The notes: generated by a model not told the origin, from the letters alone. Positions 1 through 8,031 are shown, counted from the stretch's first letter. The stretch: DNA of 64,000 nucleotides from Gloeotrichia echinulata CP02 (GCA_038087035.1 CP051187.1:186001-250000); one strand, 5' to 3'. Program-made: numbers and translations.

Positions 1-670
1 TTTGTTCTTGTCCCCGTGGCAGTGGCTGTTCTATATACTTTATCCCTAAATCAGCAAGCCTTTTACACATTTGTTTTGCATCTGCTAAACTCCAACCCCC
101 GTTTGCATCAACAAAGAACTCTGTACCAGGTGCTTCTTCTTGCACTGCTAATAGCATTTTTTGATCTGCGTCTATACCATCGGGACTACCCAACTTCACC
201 TTGAACAGGCGGACATCGGTAAATTGTAGCCAATCCCGCGCCCTCTTCCTAGCACCTTCAGGAGAATTAATGCCAATTGTCACCGAAGTTGGGACTATTA
301 GTTGGCGATCAAGTCCCCAGAGTTGCCACAGTGGTAATCCTACATGCTTTCCTAGCCAGTCATGTAAGGCAATATCGATTGCTGCGCTGACTGACGAAGG
401 AATCTGTGCTAATTTTAACACTTGCTCAATTTGCTGCCGCTGTAGCGGGTGGAATGTTTGCAACATGGGGATGACTTGTTGCAGGGCATCTTTGATGGTA
501 TCAGTTGATTGTCGATGATTCCCGACACCAAACGGCGACGCTTCGCCCCAACCTTCGATCCCATCCTGGGAAATACTTACCCAGAGATTTGTCGTTTGTG
601 CCGTTGTACCGCGACTAATAGTCAAAGGGAACCGCTTATTGACGGTAAATATTTTACCATTTATTTGCAT
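1..670 (-). CDS. Dipeptide epimerase (enolase superfamily), partial
   Basis: Reading frame runs from ATG at 670 off the left edge, giving about 223 residues without the C-terminus. The N-terminal capping domain is followed by a barrel with the KxK motif (FKVKLG), the first metal-ligand Asp (FVDANGG) and the Glu of the EQPLPRG strand. KxK enzymes of the muconate-lactonizing subgroup include L-Ala-D/L-Glu epimerases and o-succinylbenzoate synthase. The N-terminus (TVNKRFPLTISRGT) resembles cyanobacterial dipeptide epimerases more than MenC, so I prefer the epimerase, probably for murein peptide recycling. MenC cannot be fully excluded, because menD and menB lie in the same window, although 10 kb away. 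Confidence 0.75.
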   Translation of the reverse strand, partial: MQINGKIFTVNKRFPLTISRGTTAQTTNLWVSISQDGIEGWGEASPFGVGNHRQSTDTIKDALQQVIPMLQTFHPLQRQQIEQVLKLAQIPSSVSAAIDIALHDWLGKHVGLPLWQLWGLDRQLIVPTSVTIGINSPEGARKRARDWLQFTDVRLFKVKLGSPDGIDADQKMLLAVQEEAPGTEFFVDANGGWSLADAKQMCKRLADLGIKYIEQPLPRGQEQ

Positions 671-811
671 AAGTTTACTGAATCTAGAGTCTAGCCAAAA
701 AACAGTGTAAGTACGAAGTTTTGATTATTTGAGACATCTGTTATACTTTTTTACATTCAAGACTGGGATGTCCAAATTTTTATCCAAATTTTTGTCCCCT
801 TGTACTAGTTG

Positions 812-1384
812 ATGAAAAACATGAAAAAATGGAAAATTTTGCAATCGAAAATGGTCTTGGATCATCGCTGGTGTCAGGTAAGGCAAGATGAAATAGAATT
901 ACCTAATGGTAAAATTATAGATGATTATTTTGTCAGCATTAAACCAGATATTGCAATGGTCTTACCTGTAACCAGTAGCCAGGAGATTATATTTGTCAGA
1001 CAATACAGACATGCAGTAGGTGAATTCTTTTTAGAATTACCAGCTGGTCTTTTTGATCCAGCACAAGAGAGTGCGGAAGTAGCAGCCACCAGAGAACTGC
1101 AAGAAGAGACTGGTTATATTGCCCAACAAATTAGCAAAATCGCAACCATCTATGATAAACCTAGTAAAGACACTAACCAAATACATTTGTTTTTAGCAAA
1201 AAATGTCATCAAAGCTGGAGAGCAAAATCTAGACAATACAGAAGAAATCGAAGTTGTATTCATTCCTGTAGAATCAGTTGTAGATAAAATTTCTCAAGGT
1301 GAAATTTCTGTTGCTGGTAGCATTGCAGCTATTTTTTTAGGTTTAAATTTTCTCAAGGCTGGTAATATTGACACTCTTGCATAA
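812..1384 (+). CDS. Nudix hydrolase (ADP-ribose pyrophosphatase type)
   Basis: 190 residues. The Nudix box is readable as G-x6-E-x7-RELQEETGY, one residue longer between Gly and Glu than the consensus, with the catalytic REx2EE part intact. Upstream of it 'FVRQYRHAVGEFFLELPAG' is the signature of ADP-sugar pyrophosphatases (NudF/ADPRase), so the likely reaction is hydrolysis of ADP-ribose or a similar nucleoside diphosphate sugar. An in-frame TTG lies directly before the ATG at 812; I use the ATG. The gene stands alone, followed 35 bp later by a heptamer array. Substrate is inferred from family only. Confidence 0.85.
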   Translation: MKNMKKWKILQSKMVLDHRWCQVRQDEIELPNGKIIDDYFVSIKPDIAMVLPVTSSQEIIFVRQYRHAVGEFFLELPAGLFDPAQESAEVAATRELQEETGYIAQQISKIATIYDKPSKDTNQIHLFLAKNVIKAGEQNLDNTEEIEVVFIPVESVVDKISQGEISVAGSIAAIFLGLNFLKAGNIDTLA

Positions 1385-1420
1385 GTAGGGCTGCTATTGA
1401 ACGATACTTGCTTTCTTCGT

Positions 1421-1586
1421 CATTTGTCATTTGTCATTTGTCATTTGTCATTTGTCATTTGTCATTTGTCATTTGTCATTTGTCATTTGTCATTTGTCAT
1501 TTGTCATTTGTCATTTGTCATTTGTCATTACTCATTACTCATTACTCATTACTCATTACTCATTACTCATTACTCATTACTCATTA
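1421..1586. repeat. Heptanucleotide tandem array (CATTTGT then CATTACT)
   Basis: About 15 copies of CATTTGT are followed without interruption by about 8.5 copies of CATTACT, so the repeat unit switches inside the array while keeping the 7-bp phase. This is the short tandemly repeated repetitive (STRR) class known from heterocystous cyanobacteria. Two overlapping open frames across it are artefacts: with a 7-bp period every frame reads open. Confidence 0.95.
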
Positions 1587-1591
1587 GATAT

Positions 1592-2647
1592 CTCCAAAAT
1601 AGAAACATTCTGTGGTAGAAGGGTATACAATTAAGTTTTTTACCACAAGAACATGAGTGACGTATTAGGTTACATTAAAAATAACTCCCAGGAAACCCAG
1701 CGATTAGTTGGTCTAAAGTATGAGCAACTAGAACAACTAATAAACCAGGCGATAGCCTTACATACCCAAAAGCAACAGGACATCGAAGCGAAGAAAGTTA
1801 GAATCATAAATAAAGGGGGCGGTCGTAAGGTAAAGCTATCAACAGAAGAGCAAATTCTTTTAACTTTGATATATTTACGACATTTAACAACATTTCAATT
1901 GTTAGGTATCCAGTTTGGAGTGAGTGAATCAACCGCAAACGATACATTTAACTACTGGTTCCCAATCCTACAACAAATCCTGCCATCAAGTTTACTTCAA
2001 CAGGTAAAAAAAAACATCAGTGATTACGAGGTAGTGCAAGAAATCCTAACCGACTATGAACTAATAGTAGATACTTCGGAACAGGCTAGAGAGCGACCAG
2101 GCGACTATAAAGAGCAGTCCAAGTATTACTCAGGCAAGAAAAAGCACCATACCTTTAAAAACCAAATTACTGTTTTACCAGATGGCAAAGATATTGTTGA
2201 TGTAATCGCGGGAGAACCAGGACCAAAAAGTGATATAAATTTGTTTCGCTCAGGGCAGAATGCATTTAATCCTCATCAAAAGTTTAAAGGAGATAAAGGT
2301 TATGAAGGAGAAGCATCGATTAAAACTCCGACAAAAAAGCCAAAAAAAGGAGAATTAACTCGGTCAGAAAAAGAGAAAAATAAAGTAATTGCATCTGAAC
2401 GAATATTTGTTGAACATTTGATTCGTGTAATTAAGATATTTAGAGTGGCATCTGAAAGATTCAGATTAAATACAAGTAAATACGAACAAATAATTATGAC
2501 AATATGTGGGCTTGTAAGATTGCGAATAGGAGCCTTGGTTTTATAAATATAAAATGGGACGATTTTTCTTTCATGAAAATAGGCGTTTATAAATACTCAG
2601 TTATACCTGATTATCAACACAAACTGTCTCAAACCCTTATTTTGGCG
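1592..2647 (+). mobile_element. IS5-type insertion sequence, candidate ends
   Basis: The transposase gene is flanked by CTCCAAAATA (1592-1601) and the inverted match TATTTTGGCG (2638-2647), 9 of 10 positions, giving a 1056-bp element, reasonable for a 297-residue IS5-family transposase. No clear target duplication is visible, so the ends are tentative. The element lies between two heptamer arrays. A 10-bp direct match, AGAAGGGTAT, occurs at about 1617 and 2721 but does not fit the inverted ends. Confidence 0.45.
1653..2546 (+). CDS. IS5 family DDE transposase
   Basis: 297 residues. An N-terminal helix-turn-helix of the HTH_Tnp_4 type (about residues 62-100, LSTEEQILLTLIYLRHLTTF) precedes a DDE_Tnp_4-like catalytic core with D140 (LIVDTSE), D214 (FKGDKGY) and E254 (IFVEHLIRVIK). 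All three catalytic residues are present and the frame is intact, so the enzyme may be active. A short inverted repeat, TGTGGTA/TACCACA, precedes the start and could be part of its promoter or left end. It would catalyse excision and insertion of the surrounding IS. Confidence 0.88.
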   Translation: MSDVLGYIKNNSQETQRLVGLKYEQLEQLINQAIALHTQKQQDIEAKKVRIINKGGGRKVKLSTEEQILLTLIYLRHLTTFQLLGIQFGVSESTANDTFNYWFPILQQILPSSLLQQVKKNISDYEVVQEILTDYELIVDTSEQARERPGDYKEQSKYYSGKKKHHTFKNQITVLPDGKDIVDVIAGEPGPKSDINLFRSGQNAFNPHQKFKGDKGYEGEASIKTPTKKPKKGELTRSEKEKNKVIASERIFVEHLIRVIKIFRVASERFRLNTSKYEQIIMTICGLVRLRIGALVL

Positions 2648-2672
2648 TTGAGAGTTGCTGATATTTACCATT

Positions 2673-2703
2673 GGCGATGGCTACGCCCGCCGCAGGCATC
2701 GCC
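2673..2703. repeat. Dispersed palindromic repeat (GGCGATG...CATCGCC)
   Basis: A 31-bp imperfect palindrome with arms GGCGATGGC and GGCATCGCC around a GC-rich centre. The same arm sequence recurs at 47528-47610 and 48950-49035. It is a cyanobacterial intergenic palindrome able to form a hairpin. Confidence 0.7.
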
Positions 2704-2752
2704 TGTTAAAAGCCAGTCATAGAAGGGTATTAGCATTTTTCGGAGATGTCTA

Positions 2753-2989
2753 TTACTCATTACTCATTACTCATTACTCATTACTCATTACTCATTACTC
2801 ATTACTCATTACTCATTACTCATTACTCATTACTCATTACTCATTACTCATTACTCATTACTCATTACTCATTACTCATTACTCATTACTCATTACTCAT
2901 TACTCATTACTCATTACTCATTACTCATTACTCATTACTCATTACTCATTACTCATTACTCATTACTCATTACTCATTACTCATTACTC
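2753..2989. repeat. Heptanucleotide tandem array, (TTACTCA) x 34
   Basis: About 34 uninterrupted, apparently perfect copies of TTACTCA, then a degenerate tail (TTGTCAT, TGGTCAT) to about 3020. It is the longest homogeneous array in the window. The copy number suggests recent slippage expansion. No protein is proposed for the frames that read through it. Confidence 0.95.
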
Positions 2990-3077
2990 TTTGTCATTGG
3001 TCATTTTTCATTTGTCATTGGGAAGCATTTCAGGGATATTTACGTATAGTTTTGTTTTTTCGCGCCGACTTACTTAG

Positions 3078-3141
3078 TAGGGTGCATCAGTACCAATAAT
3101 TTATGGGTATTTCCAGGGATTCTCGCTACTGACGCACCCTA
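3078..3141. repeat. Inverted repeat TAGGGTGCATCAGTA/TACTGACGCACCCTA
   Basis: Two 15-bp arms with one mismatch, separated by 34 bp, between the heptamer array and the nucleoside hydrolase stop. There is no T-run, so a terminator role is doubtful; it looks like a small non-autonomous repeat. Confidence 0.55.
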
Positions 3142-3185
3142 AAAATGGGATATTGTTTAATTTGTGAGTCCCTAAATTCTCAAAT

Positions 3186-4109
3186 TTACCTTGCTAATTG
3201 CTGCAAGATGTAAGCGTAAAAAGCCTCTTTATCTACCTGATCCATAGCATAGATCTGACGACCACCAGAGACTACTTTAGTCCGCCCTTGACTGACACCA
3301 GCCGTGATAATTTCTGTTTCCCATTCGCGCAATTTATAAAATTCCGGTTGTCCCAGATAAGCCGTTGCGAGTACATCCCAAAAATAATAATCTTGAGGAA
3401 TAACCAATGCATAACATTGTCCGGCAAAATCAGATAAAGGATAGTGGCGTTGTCGCCCCATTTTTTGCACTAATTCTGATGTCACGGGCACATTGTTAGT
3501 TAAATCCAAAGGACACATAATAATTTCAATTTGGGTTTCCCAAACTCGTGCGGCTGAAATTGGGTCCCAATACACATTCCATTCAGCAGAACCATCTTGT
3601 CCTGCTTCTAAACTTTTTTCCACATTCCCAGAGACATTCAACGCACCACCCATCCAGACAATTTTTTGAATTTTCGCTTCAATATCTGGTGCTGTTTCTA
3701 GTGCTACTGCTACTGTCGTCAATGGTCCAGTAACCATCAGCGTAACTGGTTGAGATGCTTCACGCAATACTCTGATCATAAAATCTTGACCTGTTTCAGC
3801 AACCAGGGGTGTGTTAATGATTTCACGTTGATTGAGAATGGGAAGATGGTCAACAATAAACGAATCGCGACGATAGAGAGTAGGAAAAGGATTTATACCC
3901 CGCACTGTACTTTCTGCAACCGGAATATGAGAAAATTCCATCAAATCTAGAATTTTACGTGTCGCACTGACAGCGGGTTGCACATAACAATCAGCTGGAG
4001 TGACGACGACACCAAGAAGTTCAATATGATCCATCGTCAACAACAGCATTGTTGCCAGATAATCATCTACACCACCATCGTGGTCCATTAATACCAATTG
4101 TTTTGACAT
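3186..4109 (-). CDS. Inosine-uridine preferring nucleoside hydrolase family protein
   Basis: 307 residues. The N-terminal Asp cluster is DHDGGVDD (residues 9-16), a variant of the family's DTDxGxDD calcium and catalytic motif. The NxxxDP segment (EWNVYWDP) and a C-terminal WDVLATAYL corresponding to the usual HDPLAVAY are also present. The family hydrolyses the N-glycosidic bond of ribonucleosides to free base and ribose. It is head-to-head with the cytosine deaminase, only 17 bp between start codons, and a ribokinase lies next door, consistent with ribonucleoside salvage. The His-to-Trp change in the C-terminal motif may alter base preference. Substrate is not determinable. Confidence 0.85.
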   Translation of the reverse strand: MSKQLVLMDHDGGVDDYLATMLLLTMDHIELLGVVVTPADCYVQPAVSATRKILDLMEFSHIPVAESTVRGINPFPTLYRRDSFIVDHLPILNQREIINTPLVAETGQDFMIRVLREASQPVTLMVTGPLTTVAVALETAPDIEAKIQKIVWMGGALNVSGNVEKSLEAGQDGSAEWNVYWDPISAARVWETQIEIIMCPLDLTNNVPVTSELVQKMGRQRHYPLSDFAGQCYALVIPQDYYFWDVLATAYLGQPEFYKLREWETEIITAGVSQGRTKVVSGGRQIYAMDQVDKEAFYAYILQQLAR

Positions 4110-4126
4110 AGAAGGAGAATTCAGTA

Positions 4127-4558
4127 ATGGATGAATTTATACAGGCTGCAATTCAAGAAGCAAAGCAAGGTAGACAAGAAGGCGGAATTCCCATCGGTTC
4201 CGTTCTCGTCAAGGATGGTAAAATCGTCGGCAGAGGACACAACAAGCGCGTACAAGACGGTGATCCTGTCACCCACGCCGAAATCGATTGTCTCCGCAAT
4301 GCAGGTAGAGTAGGCAATTACAAAGGTACAACATTATATTCAACCTTAATGCCGTGCTATTTGTGCGCTGGCGCCGTGGTACAATTTGGCATTAAAAAAG
4401 TCATCGCCGGAGAATCGAGAACTTTTCCTGGTGCCAAAGAATTTATGGTATCTCATGGTGTGGAAGTAATTGATCTCAATCTTGATGAATGCGAACAGAT
4501 GATGAGTGAATTTATTGAAACTAATTCTGAACTGTGGAATGAGGATATTGGGAAATAG
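4127..4558 (+). CDS. Cytosine deaminase, fungal Fcy1-like
   Basis: 143 residues, zinc deaminase fold: H50-A51-E52 supplies a zinc ligand and the proton-shuttle Glu, and P76-C77-x2-C80 supplies the other ligands. The C-terminal part (CEQMMSEFIE...LWNEDIGK) matches the layout of yeast cytosine deaminase, including the WxEDIG tail that closes its active site, rather than TadA or guanine deaminases. Likely reaction: cytosine to uracil. AGGAG at 4113-4117 is a well-placed ribosome binding site. With the divergent nucleoside hydrolase and nearby ribokinase it suggests cytidine to cytosine plus ribose, then uracil and ribose-5-phosphate. Confidence 0.8.
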   Translation: MDEFIQAAIQEAKQGRQEGGIPIGSVLVKDGKIVGRGHNKRVQDGDPVTHAEIDCLRNAGRVGNYKGTTLYSTLMPCYLCAGAVVQFGIKKVIAGESRTFPGAKEFMVSHGVEVIDLNLDECEQMMSEFIETNSELWNEDIGK

Positions 4559-4624
4559 TTAGTTGTCATTTTTTTTGTTAATTCCTATCTCCTGTCTCTG
4601 CGTTCTCTGCGCCTCTGTGGTAAA

Positions 4625-5548
4625 TTAAACTCCCCTCTCCTTGAGAAACGCATCAAAAGTCAACCTATCAGGTAAAGAAGTTTGTGCGCCGAGTTTTGTA
4701 GTAGCTAAAGCACCCGCAGATGCACCCCAAATCACCGCCTGATGTAAAGAAAGTCCTTCGTAAAGTGCGGCTGTTAAACCACCATTAAAAGCATCGCCAG
4801 CGGCGACTGTATCAACTGTATTTACTACGAATGCAGGGACAAAAAAACTTGCTTCAGCATTTGCACAGAAAACACCTTTAGCACCGAGTTTGATAATCGC
4901 ACATTTCACACCCCGTTGCAATAACACTGCAGCTGCTTTTGCTGCTGACTGTGGGTCATTTACAGGAAAACCCACCAACTGTCCGGCTTCAATTTCATTT
5001 GGTGTCATAATATCCACTAACGGGTAAAGTTCATCTGGTAAATCAGATTGTGCTGGTGCGGGGTCGAGAATTACTTTTACTCCTGCTAATGCTGCAACTT
5101 TAGCAGCAGAAACTACAGTAGAGATGGGAATTTCTAATTGTAAAAGCAGCGCTGAACTTCCTGGTAATAAATGAGATAATCTTTGTACATCTTCCTGATT
5201 GACTCGCCCATTTGCACCGGGAATTACCACAATTTGATTTTCACCTGCATGATTTACAGTGATCATGGCGACGCCAGAACTAACCGTTTCATCCACAAAA
5301 ATATTATTGGTTTGTACAGCAGAATTTTGCAAATTTTCAATCAGTTCTGTAGCGAAACCATTTGCGCCTACACGTCCCACCATCTGGGTAGGAATTCCCA
5401 AGCGGGTTAATGCTACGGCTTGATTTGCACCTTTGCCTCCTGGTACTTTAATAAAGTCTTCTCCTAACAAGGTTTCTCCTGGGAGTGGTAGGCGGGGTGC
5501 GGTGGCTACTAAGTCTATATTAATGCTGCCGAAGACTATAATGGACAT
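4625..5548 (-). CDS. rbsK: Ribokinase (PfkB family)
   Basis: 307 residues from MSIIVFGS. N-terminal sugar-binding motif PGGKGANQA and C-terminal ATP/anion-hole motif DTVAAGDAFNGG with the catalytic Asp are intact; PNEIEA is also present. It phosphorylates ribose to ribose-5-phosphate. A start 10 codons upstream exists, but that extension (MIIPNPQSP) is translated CCCCAAT heptamer repeat, so I reject it. Close to the nucleoside hydrolase that would release ribose, though on the far side of the deaminase. Another PfkB sugar or nucleoside kinase remains possible; the GGKGANQA form favours ribokinase. Confidence 0.85.
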   Translation of the reverse strand: MSIIVFGSINIDLVATAPRLPLPGETLLGEDFIKVPGGKGANQAVALTRLGIPTQMVGRVGANGFATELIENLQNSAVQTNNIFVDETVSSGVAMITVNHAGENQIVVIPGANGRVNQEDVQRLSHLLPGSSALLLQLEIPISTVVSAAKVAALAGVKVILDPAPAQSDLPDELYPLVDIMTPNEIEAGQLVGFPVNDPQSAAKAAAVLLQRGVKCAIIKLGAKGVFCANAEASFFVPAFVVNTVDTVAAGDAFNGGLTAALYEGLSLHQAVIWGASAGALATTKLGAQTSLPDRLTFDAFLKERGV

Positions 5549-5578
5549 GATTGGGGATTGGGGATTGGGGATGATCAT

Positions 5579-5774
5579 GGTTCTTGCGTACTTAGCGTGC
5601 TAAATATGTTGAAAAATAAGCTTGAAATCCTTGCTGGGATAAGATGACAGCCATTATTTACTGCCTTTTAGGTCTGATGATTAAAATTTTGGCTATAAGC
5701 GCCTGTAAGCCTTGATTTTAAAACAAAGTTATCGACTGTAATTAAAAATTTAGCACGTTAAGTACGCAAGAACC
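5579..5774. mobile_element. 196-bp MITE with 27-bp terminal inverted repeats
   Basis: The left arm 5579-5605 begins GGTTCTTGCGTACTTAG; the right arm 5748-5774 is its reverse complement with one mismatch over 27 bp. The 142-bp interior is AT-rich and has no open frame. The element sits between the ribokinase start and the broken P-loop gene. No autonomous partner is visible in the window and no clear target duplication is seen. Confidence 0.85.
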
Positions 5775-5804
5775 GGTGTACTGCAAAAGCTAATTCATCA
5801 AGAA

Positions 5805-6788
5805 TTGTTGAGTAGTCAACATCCCGTTCTCAAACCTTGGCAAACTGTTAGGAATGGAGATATTTACAACCAACTGGTGAAAACCTTCAATTTGACAGAT
5901 TCAAACGCTAAAGAATGGGTAGGAACAATGGTGCGTCATGTGTTCGTACTCGGCTATGGTTTAGGTTGGACAGCAATACGGGAATACCTCAAACAAAGTC
6001 CCAGCAATCAACTAGAGTTGGAAGCGATTTGGTGTCCGTTGGTGCTTCCTGGACAGTATATACAACGTGACGAAGAAACAGAAACAACGGCGCGGGAATT
6101 TAAACAGGCGTTTAACCTTCCAGGAAACCTAGATTTAGCATTAGTCAATAGAGGACAACCAGCTAGAGCCGATTTTCTTTTATGGTTGCAAGTAAAGGAA
6201 AATAAACGTAAAAAAATTCAGCCTTCTTTGCTATGTTTAGAGTTCTCTTATAATGCACCAAGGAAATTGGCAGATTTTAGAACCGAAACACCGCACCGTG
6301 AAGAAATTAACCGTTATGCTAGATATATTGATGCCCGTGGGGTATTTTCTAGAGTTTGCGCTAAAGTTGAAGGTGAGGAATTTTTACTATCATCAAATAT
6401 CAAAAATCATCTCTTAGCATTTAGTGGTATAGATAAACCATTATTCAAACTCTGTCAGGCTTCATCATATACCGAAAGACTGATTCATTTGTTACGCTCA
6501 TGTGGCAGATTAGAAGGAGCTTGCAACGCTAGAGCTATCGCCATCACATCTAATGGCTTTGAAAGTATTTCCGCCCCTTTTTGTGGAGAACAACCAGAAC
6601 CAGAACCTAGAACAAAATTTATGAAATCCTTGGGTGAAGCCTATCGCCATGCGCGTAAACTCAGTGATGATATACCCGACGAACTAGAGCAAGAAATTCG
6701 TTTAGTATTTAATAAATTAGTGCGATCGCTACCTCATGATTTTAAGCAGCAAGCCAAATTAATAGCCCAACAACCAGAATTAGGTTAA
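5805..6788 (+). CDS. Uncharacterised protein, N-terminal part of a split P-loop gene
   Basis: 327 codons from a TTG, but the frame stays open back to the MITE edge at 5775 (VLQKLIHQELL), so the 5' end has probably been removed by that insertion. I do not recognise the family. Residues about 118-150 (ARADFLLWLQ...SLLCLEFSYN) have a D...LExS pattern that could be a PD-(D/E)XK-like core; this is a weak suggestion. The frame ends in TAA at 6786-6788 and continues in the same frame with the next entry, so the two are most likely one gene broken by a nonsense mutation. Confidence 0.5.
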   Translation: MLSSQHPVLKPWQTVRNGDIYNQLVKTFNLTDSNAKEWVGTMVRHVFVLGYGLGWTAIREYLKQSPSNQLELEAIWCPLVLPGQYIQRDEETETTAREFKQAFNLPGNLDLALVNRGQPARADFLLWLQVKENKRKKIQPSLLCLEFSYNAPRKLADFRTETPHREEINRYARYIDARGVFSRVCAKVEGEEFLLSSNIKNHLLAFSGIDKPLFKLCQASSYTERLIHLLRSCGRLEGACNARAIAITSNGFESISAPFCGEQPEPEPRTKFMKSLGEAYRHARKLSDDIPDELEQEIRLVFNKLVRSLPHDFKQQAKLIAQQPELG

Positions 6789-6791
6789 CAA

Positions 6792-7496
6792 TTGCACTTC
6801 CAGTTTCAAGAGGAAGTAGAGGGATTCTACAACTCCATGCAAGAAATTTCACGGGATGAAGCAATTGCGGCTATTGAAGAAACAGACGCACTCAGGGAAT
6901 TTTTTGGTGGTAATCCTCAATCTCAGTTTACAGAAACTCTCAATCAACAAATTCCAGATCAACCAAAAATTCCCCTGCGAACAATCCACACAACCGCAGT
7001 TATAGCTGGACTAAATTCAGCCCAAGTTGGTAAAATTAATGTTATTGCCCTAGAAGGAAATCCGGGAATTGGTAAAACCACCGCTGTAATAAAATTTCTC
7101 CAGCAACAATCCCAAGGTTTCATGTTTTTGTATGTCAGTCCGCGAGTAGTAATTAATCGAGATGTCACCAAAAAACTTGCCAGAAACAACGGAAAACCCA
7201 GTGGTATTTTGACCATGACCACCAATGCTGATTTAATTAATTCAGCATCCAATTGGTATGAAGAACAAGTCAAACAAAAATGCTGGAAACCTCGCCCTAT
7301 TGATAGTGCTGTGGTGATTGATGGAATTGAAAACCTCAATCATCCTGATTGTAGTACCGTCTTTGTCACCCCAAAACAAGAACAAGATATTGATTGTAAT
7401 CAATTAGAAACCGTGTTTAGCTATCGCTATTTTATGGCATCTAGTGAGTTAAATCTCCTCAACACCATATTACTCGAAGATGATGAACCAGAGTGA
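6792..7496 (+). CDS. P-loop NTPase fragment, C-terminal part of the split gene
   Basis: 234 codons from a TTG without a convincing ribosome binding site. Walker A is EGNPGIGKTTAV (about residues 85-96) and a Walker B-like strand is AVVIDGIENL. Same reading frame as the preceding part, separated by one TAA and one codon, so reading through the stop restores a protein of about 560 residues. The motor domain ends soon after Walker B without recognisable sensor or arginine-finger motifs, suggesting 3' truncation as well; a stretch resembling an IS607-type end begins about 55 bp downstream. Possibly the remains of a defence-type nuclease/ATPase, not established. Confidence 0.45.
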   Translation: MHFQFQEEVEGFYNSMQEISRDEAIAAIEETDALREFFGGNPQSQFTETLNQQIPDQPKIPLRTIHTTAVIAGLNSAQVGKINVIALEGNPGIGKTTAVIKFLQQQSQGFMFLYVSPRVVINRDVTKKLARNNGKPSGILTMTTNADLINSASNWYEEQVKQKCWKPRPIDSAVVIDGIENLNHPDCSTVFVTPKQEQDIDCNQLETVFSYRYFMASSELNLLNTILLEDDEPE

Positions 7497-7552
7497 AAAC
7501 TAGAACTGTGACAAAAATTCACCTATTTATGGTATAAAGTTGCAAAATTAGG

Positions 7553-7612
7553 TAGCTTAAACCTAAATTGCAAATGTCTGACTATACTTGACGGGAGTGA
7601 TTTAGAATTATA
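7553..7612 (+). repeat. Remnant similar to the right end of the IS607-type element
   Basis: Sequence here (GCTTAAACCTAAATTGCAAA then TGTCTGACTATACTTGA) aligns with the segment just after the tnpB stop at 20776-20835 (GCTTAAAGCTAAATTGCATA then AGTCTGACTATGTTTGA) over about 60 bp. It is probably a decayed solo end of the same IS family, near where the upstream P-loop gene is truncated. Confidence 0.5.
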
Positions 7613-7650
7613 CCATATTTCAAAATGCATCTTAATCAAGCTTTTATCTT

Positions 7651-8031
7651 ATGCCTAGTGTTGAAGCTGACGACATCAGAGAGCATCGCATTAAAACAGA
7701 GATCCTTGTTGATGCCGAGGACAAAGAGGAACGGGCGATGGGTTGGTACTACTACCTCGACGATTCTCTGAACTTTCCCTTTCTGGCTAAGTGGAAAAAG
7801 AAGTCACGCAAATCATCGACCGTCGAAGAGAAAGAAGTTGAAGTTCTGGGAATGGCTCCAGATGATGAGTGCTTAAAAGATATGTTTGTAGAAGTGGGTT
7901 ATCCAGGTGGTAAAGATGAAGATATATTTACTGCCAAACTATCGGAAATAGAACAAATTGATGCCGATGAGGATACCAAAGAAGCACTCGCAGACTGGCA
8001 ATATTGGCTCTCTAGGGGTTACAAGTTTTAA
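7651..8031 (+). CDS. ccbP: CcbP-like calcium-binding protein
   Basis: 126 residues, strongly acidic (many Asp/Glu, e.g. DADEDTKEALADWQYW), with the conserved AMGWYYYLDD segment and a VEVLGMAPDDEC block typical of the CcbP calcium-binding family described in Anabaena. There CcbP buffers free Ca2+ and its removal accompanies heterocyst differentiation. No signal peptide, so cytoplasmic. It is monocistronic, starting about 40 bp after the IS607-like remnant. Family assignment rests on recalled sequence pattern; the heterocyst role is by analogy. Confidence 0.65.
   Translation: MPSVEADDIREHRIKTEILVDAEDKEERAMGWYYYLDDSLNFPFLAKWKKKSRKSSTVEEKEVEVLGMAPDDECLKDMFVEVGYPGGKDEDIFTAKLSEIEQIDADEDTKEALADWQYWLSRGYKF

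Noticed and set aside
1..670. menC (o-succinylbenzoate synthase) as the partial gene
   Set aside because: Same KxK superfamily, but the N-terminus and the FVDANGGWS/EQPLPRGQ pattern fit dipeptide epimerases better; it is also not adjacent to menD or menB.
1397..1634. Two overlapping frames rich in CHLSFVI and THYSLLI repeats
   Set aside because: They are translations of 7-bp tandem repeats; a 7-bp period gives a 7-residue peptide period in every frame, with no start context.
2753..2989. CRISPR array
   Set aside because: The units are 7 bp and contiguous without spacers, and no cas gene is present in the window.
2655..3099. Frames of 117-140 codons over the TTACTCA array
   Set aside because: Same artefact of heptamer repeats; no ribosome site or recognisable protein.
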